Assembly (NCBI RefSeq): GCF_002849615.1
Contig: NZ_PDNV01000005.1
Coordinates: 1-64,000, forward strand
From: Pollutimonas nitritireducens
Lineage (GTDB): Bacteria; Pseudomonadota; Gammaproteobacteria; Burkholderiales; Burkholderiaceae_B
Reading direction: 5' to 3'
DNA: 64,000 nucleotides
In this document: in pieces, positions 25,671 through 37,268 of the stretch
How positions within the stretch are numbered: position 1 is the stretch's first letter
Layout of the letters: each line of letters begins with the position of its first letter
Made by a program: the position numbers and the translations under genes
Notes under the pieces: generated by a model
What the model saw: only the letters and a program-made list of their open reading frames with translations
The model's database searches: none
What the model was told of the DNA's origin: nothing

Positions 25671-27164
25671 ATGTCATTCATGTTCTCTTGCAAGTCAGCA
25701 TTGCTTACCCCGGCCCAAATGGCCGCCGCCGATAGTGCCGCTATTGCCTCGGGCATCAGCGAAATGGCGCTCATGGAAGCCGCCGGTTCGGCGGTGGCCA
25801 ACGCCGTCGGCGCACGCTGGGGCAAGCGGCCCGTGCTCGTTCTGGCAGGTCCGGGGAATAATGGCGGCGACGGATTCGTCGCCGCTCGCCATCTGCGCGA
25901 TGCCGGCTGGAACGTCCGGATAGCTTTACTGGGCAGTCTGGAACAGCTGTCCGGTGTTGCGGCAAGGCAGGCGGCTTTATGGAACGACGAAGTCCTCGCA
26001 CTATCTGTCTACCTGCTCGACGGCACGGCGCTGGTCGTCGACGCTTTATTCGGCGCCGGTTTGACCCGGCCTATCTCCGGTGTAGCGGCCCAACTACTCG
26101 AGGCAGTTGCGTCACGCGGCATTCCTGTTTGTGCCATCGATGTTCCCAGCGGCCTCGACGGTGCGAGCGGCCAGCCGCAAGGTGTCGTCGCGAGAGCAGA
26201 TATTACCGTTACGTTTTTTCGCAAGAAGCCGGGACACGTCCTGATGCCAGGCAGGCTGCTGTGTGGAGAGGTGATACTTGCCGATATTGGCATTCCTGAC
26301 CGGGTTCTCTCACAGATCGATCCGGCTGTATTCGAGAACTCGCCGGTACTGTGGATGAACGCGTATCCATGGCCTCATATTGATGGCCATAAATACCAGC
26401 GTGGCCACGTGCTGGTGGTCGGCGGGGCCACCATGACGGGCGCGGCAAGGCTGTCGGCACTGGCCAGTGCGCGGATCGGCGCCGGGCTGGTTACCGTGGC
26501 AGCGCCCGATTCCTCCTGGGCCATATATGCCGCGGCATTGACCAGTATTATGGTGCAGCGCGTCAACGACGTAAGCATGCTGGACCATCTGCTTAGCGAC
26601 GATCGCAAGAATGCGGTCGTCGTTGGTCCCGGAGCCGGCGTGTCCCACAGCACGCGTGAATACGTGTTGGCGGTGCTGGCGCGCAAGCGTGCGGTGGTGC
26701 TCGACGCCGATGCCATCAGCGCGTTTGCGGCGGATCCCCAGTCGCTTTTCAATGCGATAGCGGGTCCCTGCGTGCTTACACCCCATGAAGGCGAATTTGG
26801 CCGCTTGTTCAATGTCAACGGAGATAAGCTGGAACGTGCACTCATGGCGGCCAGGCGTAGCGGCGCCGTATTGGTGCTGAAGGGCGCTGATACCATTGTT
26901 GCTGCCCCTGACGGACGCGCAGTCATCAACACCAACGCTCCGCCGGACCTCGCGACAGGTGGTACAGGCGACGTCCTTGCCGGCTTCATTGCCGGTCTCG
27001 TCGCCCAGGGCATGCCGGCTTTTGACGCCGCAGCCGCGGCCGTATGGCTACACGGCGAGGCCGCGGCGCTTTTCGGCCCGGGCTTGATTTCGGAAGACCT
27101 GCCCCAGATACTGCCCCGGGTGCTGCGGCGCCTGAAACGTGCAACACGACACGATATAAGCTGA
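25671..27164 (+). CDS. nnr: Bifunctional NAD(P)HX epimerase/dehydratase
   Basis: 497 residues. The N-terminal YjeF_N epimerase half shows VLAGPGNNGGDGFVAARHL near residues 58-76. The C-terminal ADP-dependent dehydratase half shows VVGPGAG, LDADAISAF, LTPHEGEFGRLF, and the ATP-site ATGGTGDVLAGFIAGLVAQG near residue 428. The protein repairs hydrated NADH and NADPH. Followed 86 bp later by the HAD gene. Confidence 0.93.
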   Translation: MSFMFSCKSALLTPAQMAAADSAAIASGISEMALMEAAGSAVANAVGARWGKRPVLVLAGPGNNGGDGFVAARHLRDAGWNVRIALLGSLEQLSGVAARQAALWNDEVLALSVYLLDGTALVVDALFGAGLTRPISGVAAQLLEAVASRGIPVCAIDVPSGLDGASGQPQGVVARADITVTFFRKKPGHVLMPGRLLCGEVILADIGIPDRVLSQIDPAVFENSPVLWMNAYPWPHIDGHKYQRGHVLVVGGATMTGAARLSALASARIGAGLVTVAAPDSSWAIYAAALTSIMVQRVNDVSMLDHLLSDDRKNAVVVGPGAGVSHSTREYVLAVLARKRAVVLDADAISAFAADPQSLFNAIAGPCVLTPHEGEFGRLFNVNGDKLERALMAARRSGAVLVLKGADTIVAAPDGRAVINTNAPPDLATGGTGDVLAGFIAGLVAQGMPAFDAAAAAVWLHGEAAALFGPGLISEDLPQILPRVLRRLKRATRHDIS

Positions 27165-27250
27165 GCCGCCGTTGTGCGCGCTTTCGTCACCTGCCTCGCT
27201 TTATTGGCATAATGCCGGTCTTGCAACGTTAAGCACCAAGAGATACCTGT

Positions 27251-28592
<1,342 letters not shown>

Positions 28593-28671
28593 ATAGACCG
28601 CGCTGCCGTCGCAGTGCATGGATTATTATGTCTTGCTTTTCCCAACTATTCGCTTGAAGACGAGATCAATA

Positions 28672-29643
28672 ATGACGCACGCGGCGCACGACCACGCTCC
28701 TGACCATACCCACGATGAACATGGACACCATCATGAGCACCACGACCTCCCGTCACCTGATGGCATCTACCTGATCTCACCTTCCGGTGCCGTGGCAGAT
28801 CCGCTGGCGATCGAACTGGCGCGCGAACGCCTGGGTGAACTGGGTTTCAAGACTGCCGTTGACCGTACCGCGCTTGCCGTGCATGAACGCTTTGCGGGTA
28901 CCGACAAGCAACGCCTGGCCGGCATCGCCCGCGCACTGAAGCAGAAGCATCCTATCGTCATGGCGACCCGCGGTGGCTACGGCCTTAGCCGCTTGCTGCC
29001 TTACATCGATTGGACTGCGGTAGCCGACAGCGGAAAAATATTCATAGGTCAAAGTGATTTCACGGTGTTCAGCCTGGCTTTGCTGGCCAGGACAGGTGCA
29101 AGCAGCTTTGCGGGGCCGACAGCCGTCTATGATTTCGGTGCGAAAAAGATGGACGATCTCACGGCGGCCCTGTTTGCCGAGACCATGCGGCGCGAACTCG
29201 AGGTCTTGAGCTTCGAGTCCCCCGATTCCGATGCGGTTGATGCGCGCGGCCTCTTATGGGGAGGCAATCTTGCCATGGTTGCATCACTGGTCGGTACGTC
29301 CTATATGCCTGATATCGATGGCGGCATATTGTTCCTGGAAGACATTGCCGAACATCCCTTCCGGATCGAACGCATGCTTACGCAATTGTGGCATGCCGGG
29401 ATTCTGGGCCGCCAGCAGGCGATTGTGCTTGGCCGCTTCACCGATTACCGCCTCGCCGCCCACGATAATGGTTTCGATCTCCCGTCTGTCGTCGCCTGGC
29501 TGCGCGCCACGGTCAAAGTGCCCGTCATCACTGGTCTGCCGTATGGCCATACCCGGGTCAAGGCCACCTTGCCCATAGGCAAGCAAGTCGGAGTCGCGAC
29601 CGAAGACGGCATGGCTCATCTGGTGCTCGAAGAGCATTTCTAG
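28672..29643 (+). CDS. ldcA: LD-carboxypeptidase (LdcA) with His-rich N-terminus
   Basis: 323 residues from the ATG at 28672. The S66 triad region is visible: catalytic Ser in FIGQSDFTVF, Glu in ILFLEDIAEHPFRIERML, and His in GLPYGHTR. It recycles peptidoglycan by cutting the terminal D-Ala of tetrapeptides, in the cytoplasm. The first 25 residues hold 11 His and several Asp/Glu before the family core (DGIYLISPSG). This extension is not needed for catalysis and suggests metal binding. Confidence 0.88.
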   Translation: MTHAAHDHAPDHTHDEHGHHHEHHDLPSPDGIYLISPSGAVADPLAIELARERLGELGFKTAVDRTALAVHERFAGTDKQRLAGIARALKQKHPIVMATRGGYGLSRLLPYIDWTAVADSGKIFIGQSDFTVFSLALLARTGASSFAGPTAVYDFGAKKMDDLTAALFAETMRRELEVLSFESPDSDAVDARGLLWGGNLAMVASLVGTSYMPDIDGGILFLEDIAEHPFRIERMLTQLWHAGILGRQQAIVLGRFTDYRLAAHDNGFDLPSVVAWLRATVKVPVITGLPYGHTRVKATLPIGKQVGVATEDGMAHLVLEEHF

Positions 29644-29697
29644 GCACAACTTGTTAAACTATCAGGTTATATTGACTTTATTACGTGAAATCTCTAA

Positions 29698-31299
29698 GTG
29701 ATCTCCACCGCAAATCTAACCATCCAGTTCGGCCCCAAGCCCTTATTCGAAAACGTCAGTGTCAAATTCGGGGAGGGCAATCGCTACGGCTTGATTGGTG
29801 CCAATGGTTCGGGCAAGTCCACCTTCATGAAAATCATCGGGGGCGACCTCGAATCCACTGCCGGCAATGTGTCGCTGGAGCCCGGGGTACGCCTGGGCAA
29901 GCTGCGCCAGGATCAGTTCGCATTTGAAGACATCCGGGTGCTGGATGTGGTAATGATGGGTCACGAGGAAATGTGGCAGGTGATGTCGGAGCGGGATGCC
30001 ATCTATGCAAACCCCGACGCCACGGAAGACGACTACATGCACGCCGCCAATCTCGAGGCGAAGTTCTCGGAATACGACGGCTACACGGCAGAAGCGCGGG
30101 CCGGCGAGCTGTTGCTGGGCCTGGAGATTCCGGTTGAGCAGCACAACCAGCCCATGCGCGAGATCGCGCCGGGCTGGAAGTTGCGTGTGCTGCTGGCCCA
30201 GGCGCTGTTTTCGAATCCCGATGTACTGCTGCTGGACGAGCCCACCAACAACCTGGACATCAACACCATACGATGGCTGGAAGACGTGCTTAATGGCTAC
30301 CAAAGCACGATGATCATCATCAGCCATGATCGCCACTTCCTGAACCAAGTGTGCACGCACATGGCCGACCTGGATTACCGCGAGCTGCGCATTTATCCGG
30401 GCAACTACGACGACTACATGCTGGCCTCCACGCAGGCCCGCGAACGAGTCTCGTCATCGAACGCCAAGGCCAAAGAACGGGTGGCTGAGCTGCAGGATTT
30501 CGTGCGTCGCTTTGCCGCCAACAAGTCCAAGGCACGCCAGGCAACATCGCGACTCAAGCAAATCGACCGCATCAAGGCAGCCGCGGTCGAAGTGAAGCCA
30601 TCGTCGCGCCAGAATCCCTACATACGCTTTGAACAGACCAAAGTGCTGCACCGCCTCGCCGTAACGATAGACAAGATCAGCAAGTCCTATGACAAGCCTG
30701 TTATCAAACCTTTTTCCGCCATGATAGAAGCCGGCGAGAAGGTGGCGATCATTGGCGCCAACGGCGTAGGCAAGACAACGCTGTTGCGGATGCTGGCCGG
30801 CGACCTGCAGCCCGATACGGGTTCGATCAAATGGTCTGAAAGCGCTGACATCGGCTACATGGCACAAGACGTATCCGACCAATTCCAGTCCGACAAGACA
30901 CTGTTCGACTGGCTCAGCGAATATCGCCAGGCGGGCGACGATGATCAATCGATGCGTTCGGTAATGGGTCGCATGCTTTTCTCGGGCGACGATATCGGCA
31001 AGGAGGTCAGAGTACTCTCAGGCGGCGAGAAAAACCGCATGAGCTTCGGGCGCCTCATGCTTGGCCGCCACAATGTGATGCTGCTGGACGAGCCCACCAA
31101 TCACCTAGATATGGAATCGATCGAGTCTCTGCAATTCGCACTCGAAAAGTACGCGGGCACACTTGTGTTCGTTTCTCACGATCGGGAGTTCGTCTCGGGC
31201 GTTGCAACGCGCATCATGGAAATCATGCCCAATGGCGAGGTTGCCGACTATCTGGGCGGCTATGAGGACTACCTGGCCTCACGCGGTATCGAGGCCTGA
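29698..31299 (+). CDS. ybiT: ABC-F family ATPase YbiT
   Basis: 533 residues from a GTG at 29698. Two ABC domains: Walker [10 protein letters not shown] near residue 38 and GANGVGKTT near 352; Walker [12 protein letters not shown] and [10 protein letters not shown]; the linker has the ABC-F Arg-rich helix ([20 protein letters not shown]). The sequence tracks E. coli YbiT closely over its full length. ABC-F proteins act on the ribosome. Confidence 0.93.
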   Translation: MISTANLTIQFGPKPLFENVSVKFGEGNRYGLIGANGSGKSTFMKIIGGDLESTAGNVSLEPGVRLGKLRQDQFAFEDIRVLDVVMMGHEEMWQVMSERDAIYANPDATEDDYMHAANLEAKFSEYDGYTAEARAGELLLGLEIPVEQHNQPMREIAPGWKLRVLLAQALFSNPDVLLLDEPTNNLDINTIRWLEDVLNGYQSTMIIISHDRHFLNQVCTHMADLDYRELRIYPGNYDDYMLASTQARERVSSSNAKAKERVAELQDFVRRFAANKSKARQATSRLKQIDRIKAAAVEVKPSSRQNPYIRFEQTKVLHRLAVTIDKISKSYDKPVIKPFSAMIEAGEKVAIIGANGVGKTTLLRMLAGDLQPDTGSIKWSESADIGYMAQDVSDQFQSDKTLFDWLSEYRQAGDDDQSMRSVMGRMLFSGDDIGKEVRVLSGGEKNRMSFGRLMLGRHNVMLLDEPTNHLDMESIESLQFALEKYAGTLVFVSHDREFVSGVATRIMEIMPNGEVADYLGGYEDYLASRGIEA

Positions 31300-31311
31300 T
31301 CGGCTGGAGCC

Positions 31312-31896
31312 ATGCCTTATACCTTGACTGGTTTGGCAAGCTACCAGGAAGAAATCAAGAAGAGCCGCTTCACTGTCTTTGCGGCGGCTGCTCAGTCTCC
31401 TGCTCAGGCTTTACAGTTTGTTGCCGCGCATAGGGTCGCGGAAGCCACCCACAATTGCTGGGCCTATCGTATTGGAAGCGAATATCGTTTCAGTGACGAC
31501 GGCGAGCCGGGAGGCACGGCCGGGCGCCCAATACTTAAAGCGATAGAAGGGCAGCAGTATGACCGTGTCGCAGTACTCGTGGTGCGCTGGTTCGGTGGCA
31601 TCAAGTTGGGTCCAGGCGGCCTGATACGCGCGTATGGCGGCACAGCGGCACAATGTCTGCGACTCGCAGACAAGACTGAACTTATCGATGAGGTGATGGT
31701 GGCCTGCCGTTGCGGCTTCGCCGACATGGCGGTAGTCCAGTCCCGTTTTCCCGCGTTCTCGACACGTATCGTCGAAGAGACATTTGACGGCGAAGGCGTT
31801 CGATGGACTATCGCGTTTCCGCGGACGCAGGAAGAAGCCCTTGCCCAACTCTTCGTGAATCTTACTCGCGGCCAGGGCAGCTGGTCGCCGGTCTGA
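31312..31896 (+). CDS. yigZ: IMPACT/YigZ family protein
   Basis: 194 residues starting 12 bp after ybiT. IMPACT family core: KSRFTVFAAAAQSP, HNCWAYRIG, RFSDDGEPGGTAGRPIL, VLVVRWFGGIKLGPGGLIRAYGG. The C-terminal domain is EF-G-like. Likely co-transcribed with ybiT. Its role in bacteria is not settled. Confidence 0.9.
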   Translation: MPYTLTGLASYQEEIKKSRFTVFAAAAQSPAQALQFVAAHRVAEATHNCWAYRIGSEYRFSDDGEPGGTAGRPILKAIEGQQYDRVAVLVVRWFGGIKLGPGGLIRAYGGTAAQCLRLADKTELIDEVMVACRCGFADMAVVQSRFPAFSTRIVEETFDGEGVRWTIAFPRTQEEALAQLFVNLTRGQGSWSPV

Positions 31897-31938
31897 GCGT
31901 CATTCGTTGTTGACTTCGCTTCCTGACGCTTGGACCGC

Positions 31939-32319
31939 TTATGCCTCGTCGTCGGCCTGGTCCTGCTGCGCGGCTATTTCTGCATGCACCTGATCCATGT
32001 CCACCGCCTTGATCTGGGCGATCAGTTCGCTTAACTGGCTCGCAGACAACGCCCCAGCCTGTGAGAATAGCAATACCTGCTCGCTAAACACCATGAGCGT
32101 AGGGATGGACCGTATACCCATGCCGGTCGCCAGTTCCTGCTGATCTTCCGTATTCACCTTGGCGAAGGTGATGTCGTCGTGCAGCTCAGAGGCTTCATCG
32201 AAAATAGGTGCGAAATTCCGGCAAGGCCCGCACCAAGGTGCCCAGAAATCCACGATCAGCGGCTTGCTTGCCTTGATTGCAGCCTGAAACGAGTCTTTGT
32301 TCAAGTCGATGGTACTCAT
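31939..32319 (-). CDS. Thioredoxin-like protein
   Basis: 126 residues from the ATG at 32319 with GGGGGA upstream. Active site WAPWCGPCRNFAPIF, cis-Pro in IRSIPTLMVF. The C-terminus is about 15 residues longer than standard thioredoxin and acidic (DQVHAEIAAQQDQADDEA). It is a general disulfide reductase of the cytoplasm. Confidence 0.9.
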   Translation of the reverse strand: MSTIDLNKDSFQAAIKASKPLIVDFWAPWCGPCRNFAPIFDEASELHDDITFAKVNTEDQQELATGMGIRSIPTLMVFSEQVLLFSQAGALSASQLSELIAQIKAVDMDQVHAEIAAQQDQADDEA

Positions 32320-32335
32320 AGGAGCGTCCCCCAAA

Positions 32336-32358
32336 CAAAAAGCGGCTTATAGCCGCTT
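32336..32358 (-). terminator. Intrinsic terminator after the purine permease gene
   Basis: On the minus strand AAGCGGCT-ATA-AGCCGCTT forms an 8-bp stem followed by TTTTTG. It lies 99 bp beyond the permease stop and 17 bp before the thioredoxin start. It fits a terminator for the permease transcript; a TAATAT-like -10 for trx upstream of it would make it a leader hairpin instead. Confidence 0.6.
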
Positions 32359-32456
32359 GGAATGATTGATATATTAGCTTAGTGTAGCGCGCTTTGCGCG
32401 GCCAGCGGTTTCGGCGCTTGACGCCGTTGCCGATGGGCAGGCTTATCCACAAAGGT

Positions 32457-33749
32457 TTATGCAGGAAAGAACGCGTATCGAACCACGAAAAGCACCGCCA
32501 CCAGAAGAGTCGCCAAATGGATCTCCCGGTAGCGTCCTGTGGCCGCCTTGAGCACCACGTAGCTGATGAAGCCGAAAGCCAGTCCGTCGGCAATTGAGTA
32601 CGTGAATGGCATCATGATGGCTGTCAACGCGGCGGGGGTGGCTTCAGTTACATCGTTCCAGTCGATTTCGGTAATCTCGCGCAACATCAGCCCAGCCACA
32701 TACAGCAATGCGGGTGCCGTAGCGTAGGCCGGTACTGAACCGGCCAAAGGCGCCACAAACAGTGCGAGCAGGAACAGGATCCCGACCGTCAACGCAGTCA
32801 GGCCGGTACGGCCGCCGGCTTGAACGCCGGAGGCGCTTTCGGCATAGGCAGTTGTGCTGCTCGTTCCAAGGAAGGAACCTGCCACGATTGCTGTGCTGTC
32901 CGCCATCAGCGCCCGTCCCAACCGGTTGGGCTTGCCTTCAGGAACCAGATTGGCTCGTTTGGCCACGCCTATCATTGTCCCCGTAGCGTCGAATACCTCG
33001 ACCAGGACAAGCACGAGGATGACATGTACAAAGCCCGTATGCAAAGCGCCCATGATGTCCAATTGCATGAAAGTTGGCGCGAGACTGGGAGGCATTGAAA
33101 ACACCCCATAGAATTCGCTGTGTCCGGTGAGCATGGACAGAACAGTGACTGCCAGGATGCCGATCAGGATGGATCCCTGGACCTTCATGGCGTCGAGCGC
33201 CGCAATAACGAAAAAGCCCAGAATGGCAAAAAGTGCCGGTGCGGCAGTGAGGTCGCCCAAGTCCACTTTGGTTGCCGGATTAGCGACGACAATGCCCGAG
33301 CTGCTCAGTGCAATGATGGCCAGGAACAACCCTATGCCGGCCGCGATGGCCGCGCGCAACGACTTCGGTATGCCCGCGACAAGCCATGACCGGATGCCTG
33401 TAAGGGTGAGCAACAGGAATATGACGCCGGACAGGAACACGGCCCCAAGCGCTTGTTGCCAGCTATACCCTAATGCTCCGACCACCGTAAATGCGAAGAA
33501 AGCATTCAGACCCATTCCGGGTGCCATGCCGATCGGCCAGTTTGCGAGGAATGCCATGATAAGCGTGCCGATGGCCGCAGCCAGGCACGTCGCCACGAAG
33601 ACGGCACTCTTGTCCATGCCAGTGCTCGACAGGATTTCCGGGTTCACGAAAATGATGTATGACATTGTCAGGAACGTCGTGATGCCGGCCAGTATTTCGG
33701 TGCGCACTGTTGTTCCGTGTTCACGCAACTGGAATAATCGTTCGAGCAT
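32457..33749 (-). CDS. NCS2 family purine permease (guanine/hypoxanthine type)
   Basis: 430 residues, 12-14 helices. The AzgA/GhxP branch is indicated by LREHGTTVRTEILAGITTFLTMSYIIFVNP, ANWPIGMAPGMGLNAFFAFTVV, LVLVEVFDATGTMIGVAKRANL, and FLGTSSTTAYAESASGVQAGGRTGL. It takes up adenine, guanine or hypoxanthine by proton symport. Divergent from tsaD. Confidence 0.9.
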   Translation of the reverse strand: MLERLFQLREHGTTVRTEILAGITTFLTMSYIIFVNPEILSSTGMDKSAVFVATCLAAAIGTLIMAFLANWPIGMAPGMGLNAFFAFTVVGALGYSWQQALGAVFLSGVIFLLLTLTGIRSWLVAGIPKSLRAAIAAGIGLFLAIIALSSSGIVVANPATKVDLGDLTAAPALFAILGFFVIAALDAMKVQGSILIGILAVTVLSMLTGHSEFYGVFSMPPSLAPTFMQLDIMGALHTGFVHVILVLVLVEVFDATGTMIGVAKRANLVPEGKPNRLGRALMADSTAIVAGSFLGTSSTTAYAESASGVQAGGRTGLTALTVGILFLLALFVAPLAGSVPAYATAPALLYVAGLMLREITEIDWNDVTEATPAALTAIMMPFTYSIADGLAFGFISYVVLKAATGRYREIHLATLLVAVLFVVRYAFFPA

Positions 33750-33875
33750 GGGAATTCCTGAAAAGGGGGCTTGATGGGCCGTGGCGCCGCCGCGTGCAGT
33801 CGGTCAGGCACTATCATTAAAGTAATGCAGCCTGAATTCTAAGACGGATTCACTAGTGGTTGTAAACTGGCGCTC

Positions 33876-34934
33876 ATGATTATTATTGGTTTTGAAAGCT
33901 CTTGCGATGAAACGGGTGTGGCGCTGGTCTGCACCGAACGCGGTTTGCTGGCGCACTCGCTGCACAGCCAGATCGCCATGCACCAGCAGTATGGCGGTGT
34001 CGTTCCGGAACTCGCCTCGCGCGATCACATCCGCCGTGTGCTGCCCCTTACGCGCGAAGTGCTTGGTTCGGCCGGCATGACGCTGGATCAGATTGACGCA
34101 GTCGCTTATACCGCGGGACCGGGCCTGGCAGGTGCGCTGCTGGTCGGCGCAAGCTTCGCGCAGTCGTTTGCATGGGCGCGCAGCCTGCCGGCCATTCCTA
34201 TCCATCATCTCGAGGGACATCTGCTGTCGCCGTTGCTCGCGGCTCCACGCCTTGACTTTCCTTTCGTTGCCTTGCTGGTTTCTGGCGGACATACCCAGAT
34301 CATGCGGGTTGACGGCGTTGGGCGATATGAGTTGCTCGGTGAAACTCTCGATGACGCAGCCGGTGAAGCATTCGACAAGACGGCCAAGCTGATGGGCCTG
34401 GGCTATCCAGGCGGGCCGGCGTTGTCCAACCTGGCTCAGCAGGGCGATGCCAGGGCTCATGACTTCCCGCGGCCCATGATTCATAGCAGCAACCTGGACT
34501 TTAGTTTCAGTGGCCTCAAGACGGCGGTAATGACGCGCGTCAGGGCCCTGGAGAAAGCCGACGGTCCCTTATCGGCGCAGCAGCTTGCCGACCTTGCCGC
34601 ATCCACCGAATCGGCCATTGTCGATGTGCTTGGCGCCAAATCGATCAAGGCGATGAAACAGACCGGCTTGAAGCGTCTGGTGGTGGCCGGTGGGGTGGGC
34701 GCAAATCGTCATCTGCGGACCCGCCTTTTGCAAGACATGCTCAAACTGGGAGGACAGGTATTTTTTCCTCCCCTGGACCTGTGCACCGACAACGGTGCCA
34801 TGATTGCATTCGCGGCAGCAATGCGCGTAAATGCAGGCCTCGTGGATCTGTCTGATACCAGCCATGCCTTCACCGTGAGACCCCGCTGGGAGTTGCATGA
34901 CATTTGCCTGGGCGCTGACGCCGCGGCTGTTTAG
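33876..34934 (+). CDS. tsaD: tRNA N6-threonylcarbamoyltransferase TsaD
   Basis: 352 residues. [18 protein letters not shown] start, metal-binding HLEGH near residues 111-115, [49 protein letters not shown] and [16 protein letters not shown]. Essential for t6A37 in tRNAs decoding ANN codons. Converges on plsY, whose stop is 10 bp away. Confidence 0.95.
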   Translation: MIIIGFESSCDETGVALVCTERGLLAHSLHSQIAMHQQYGGVVPELASRDHIRRVLPLTREVLGSAGMTLDQIDAVAYTAGPGLAGALLVGASFAQSFAWARSLPAIPIHHLEGHLLSPLLAAPRLDFPFVALLVSGGHTQIMRVDGVGRYELLGETLDDAAGEAFDKTAKLMGLGYPGGPALSNLAQQGDARAHDFPRPMIHSSNLDFSFSGLKTAVMTRVRALEKADGPLSAQQLADLAASTESAIVDVLGAKSIKAMKQTGLKRLVVAGGVGANRHLRTRLLQDMLKLGGQVFFPPLDLCTDNGAMIAFAAAMRVNAGLVDLSDTSHAFTVRPRWELHDICLGADAAAV

Positions 34935-34943
34935 CACGCCAAA

Positions 34944-35582
34944 CTACTTCTTGCTGCCGATGCGGCTTTCCTTGCCAGTCATGAGTCGGCTGATGTTCGC
35001 CTGGTGGCGAAACAGCAACATCACGCTGATGATCACGATGGCGAATGCAATGGCTGGATCCAATGGCCAGGCAACGTTGCCGCCCAGCAAGTAGTACAGT
35101 GGCGCGAAGATGGCCGCGATGATGGAAGCCAGCGAAGAATACCGGCTTACGTAGACGATGATCAGCCAGGTTCCCACTGTGGCCAGTGCCAGCCAGGGAT
35201 TCAATGCCAGCAACACGCCGAGCGCCGTCGCTACCCCTTTTCCACCCTTGAATTTAAGGAACACCGGAAACAGGTGACCTAAAAACACGGCAACCGCGCA
35301 TAGTGCCACGCTGAACGAAGGCAGACTCCATTGAGTTGTTGCATACGCAGCGACGAATACGGCCAGCCAGCCCTTGGCCGCATCGCCCAGAAGCGTCAGG
35401 ACCGCGGCCAACTTGTTGCCCGTACGCAAAACGTTGGTGGCGCCGGGGTTCCTGGACCCGTAGCTGCGCGGATCCTTCAGTCCCATGGCGCGACTCACCA
35501 CCACCGCGAACGGAACGGACCCGAGCAGATACGATATAAAGACGAGGGCAAGGACGATGAAACTTGCGGTAGCGACGGTCAT
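34944..35582 (-). CDS. plsY: Glycerol-3-phosphate acyltransferase PlsY
   Basis: 212 residues. The three PlsY motifs are visible: [40 protein letters not shown], and the SLASIIAAI region. Five helices. It uses acyl-phosphate for the first step of phospholipid synthesis. Divergent from surE. Confidence 0.94.
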   Translation of the reverse strand: MTVATASFIVLALVFISYLLGSVPFAVVVSRAMGLKDPRSYGSRNPGATNVLRTGNKLAAVLTLLGDAAKGWLAVFVAAYATTQWSLPSFSVALCAVAVFLGHLFPVFLKFKGGKGVATALGVLLALNPWLALATVGTWLIIVYVSRYSSLASIIAAIFAPLYYLLGGNVAWPLDPAIAFAIVIISVMLLFRHQANISRLMTGKESRIGSKK

Positions 35583-35692
35583 AAAATTTAGAAAGCTCCA
35601 GTGTGTTTGCGTGGATTCTACCGAGTGTCACCCAAAACACCAATACGAGCAGGTACAATTCGCTACGTTCGGTTGAATTCTATGGAAGGGCA

Positions 35693-36451
35693 ATGCGCAT
35701 ACTGGTGTCCAACGATGATGGCTACACCGCTCCAGGCCTCGAGGCGCTGGTGCAGGCCTTGAAAGGGATGGGTGAATTAACCGTCGTGGCCCCCGAGACC
35801 AATTGCAGCGGGTCGTCGAATTCCCTTACCCTCAACAGGCCGATGTCGGTGCGTCAGGCTGCCAATGGCTTCTACTATGTAAATGGTACGCCGTCCGATT
35901 GCGTGCACATAGCCCTGACCGGCCTGCTGGACTTTCGTCCCGACTTGGTGGTTTCGGGCATCAATAACGGCGCCAACATGGGAGACGATACCCTATATTC
36001 CGGTACGGTGGCGGCGGCAACCGAGGGCCATCTTTTCGGCATTCCCTCCATCGCATTTTCCCTTGCAAATAAAGGGTGGGAACATATCGAAGGTGCGGCG
36101 CGTATCGCCCGGCGTATCGTCCAACAGCAAACGGCTACTCCCCTGGTTGGCAACATACTGCTTAATGTAAACATTCCTTCCGTGCCCTATGATGCCATCC
36201 GCGAGGTTCGCGTTACACGCCTGGGCAAACGCCACCCTTCCGAGCCGGTCGTGAAAAGCAGTACCCCATATGGCGATCCGGTGTACTGGATCGGCCCCGT
36301 CGGACGGGCGTCCGACTCGGCCATAGATACCGACTTCGGTGCGATCGAACAGCATGCCGTGTCGATCACCCCGTTACGGCTGGATCTCACCCATTACGAA
36401 CAATTGTCATTAGTCAGGGACTGGGCGGTGCCGTTATGCGAAAACCAGTAG
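35693..36451 (+). CDS. surE: 5'/3'-nucleotidase SurE
   Basis: 252 residues from the ATG at 35693 with GAAGGG upstream. Metal-binding [36 protein letters not shown], and [23 protein letters not shown] mark SurE. Overlaps pcm by 16 bp. First gene of surE-pcm-nlpD-exonuclease, a compact operon. Confidence 0.95.
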   Translation: MRILVSNDDGYTAPGLEALVQALKGMGELTVVAPETNCSGSSNSLTLNRPMSVRQAANGFYYVNGTPSDCVHIALTGLLDFRPDLVVSGINNGANMGDDTLYSGTVAAATEGHLFGIPSIAFSLANKGWEHIEGAARIARRIVQQQTATPLVGNILLNVNIPSVPYDAIREVRVTRLGKRHPSEPVVKSSTPYGDPVYWIGPVGRASDSAIDTDFGAIEQHAVSITPLRLDLTHYEQLSLVRDWAVPLCENQ

Positions 36452-37251
36452 TGCCGTTCCCGTTTGCCAACGGCACCACCAACCGCTTCGGGCGTTCAAG
36501 CCTTGGTGGAGGTTTGTCCACCGCCAACAGCAATACACGGGTCTTCGCCCAGGGTCGTGCGGCGCCCGTCGTACCGGCACTCCGCCAGTCGTCGGGCAAT
36601 GCCAATTTGGGTTTGAACTCCGAACGATCGCGTGGCATGATGATTCAGCGTTTGCGCAACCAGGGCATCCAGGACGATCGCGTGCTCGACGCCATGATGT
36701 CGGTGCCGCGGCACTTGTTCGTCGATGAAGGTCTGGCCAGTCGTGCCTACGAAGACGCGGCATTGCCTATCGGTCATGGTCAGACCATTTCACAACCCTG
36801 GGTCGTCGCGCGGATGATCTCCGTGATGTGCGAAAATCGGGTTCCGGTTAAAGTGCTGGAAGTGGGTGCGGGCTGTGGCTATCAGGCTGCGGTACTGGCA
36901 CATTTCATCAAGGAAGTGCATACCATCGAACGAATTCGCGGCTTGCACGAACTTGCACGAGAGCATCTCCGAACGCTCAAGCTCATTACCCGTGTTCGTC
37001 TGGTATTCGGAGACGGCATGGCAGGATTGCCCGGGGTAGCACCGTTTGATGCCATCATCATTGCTGCCGCCGGTATTAAAATTCCCCAGGCGCTGTTGGA
37101 ACAGTTGACCATTGGGGGTCGATTAATTGCCCCGGAAGGGTCAACAGCGCAGCGTTTGATCCTCATAGAACGCACGGGAGCCGCAACCTGGCGCCGTGAC
37201 GAACTCGAATCCGTTCGCTTTGTCCCTCTTCGGGCAGGAACACAGTCTTAA
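36436..37251 (+). CDS. pcm: Protein-L-isoaspartate O-methyltransferase
   Basis: 271 residues, with about 60 residues of low-complexity N-terminus before the enzyme core. Core: [67 protein letters not shown] (SAM site), and [10 protein letters not shown]. Repairs isoaspartyl residues in aged proteins. Starts inside surE and is followed by nlpD 17 bp later. Confidence 0.93.
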   Translation: MRKPVVPFPFANGTTNRFGRSSLGGGLSTANSNTRVFAQGRAAPVVPALRQSSGNANLGLNSERSRGMMIQRLRNQGIQDDRVLDAMMSVPRHLFVDEGLASRAYEDAALPIGHGQTISQPWVVARMISVMCENRVPVKVLEVGAGCGYQAAVLAHFIKEVHTIERIRGLHELAREHLRTLKLITRVRLVFGDGMAGLPGVAPFDAIIIAAAGIKIPQALLEQLTIGGRLIAPEGSTAQRLILIERTGAATWRRDELESVRFVPLRAGTQS

Positions 37252-37268
37252 GCCTCCAGGAGAGCTAT

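Noticed and set aside
26375-27226. A 283-codon Ser/Ala-rich frame antisense to nnr
   Set aside because: Composition and position mark a shadow of the dehydratase domain.
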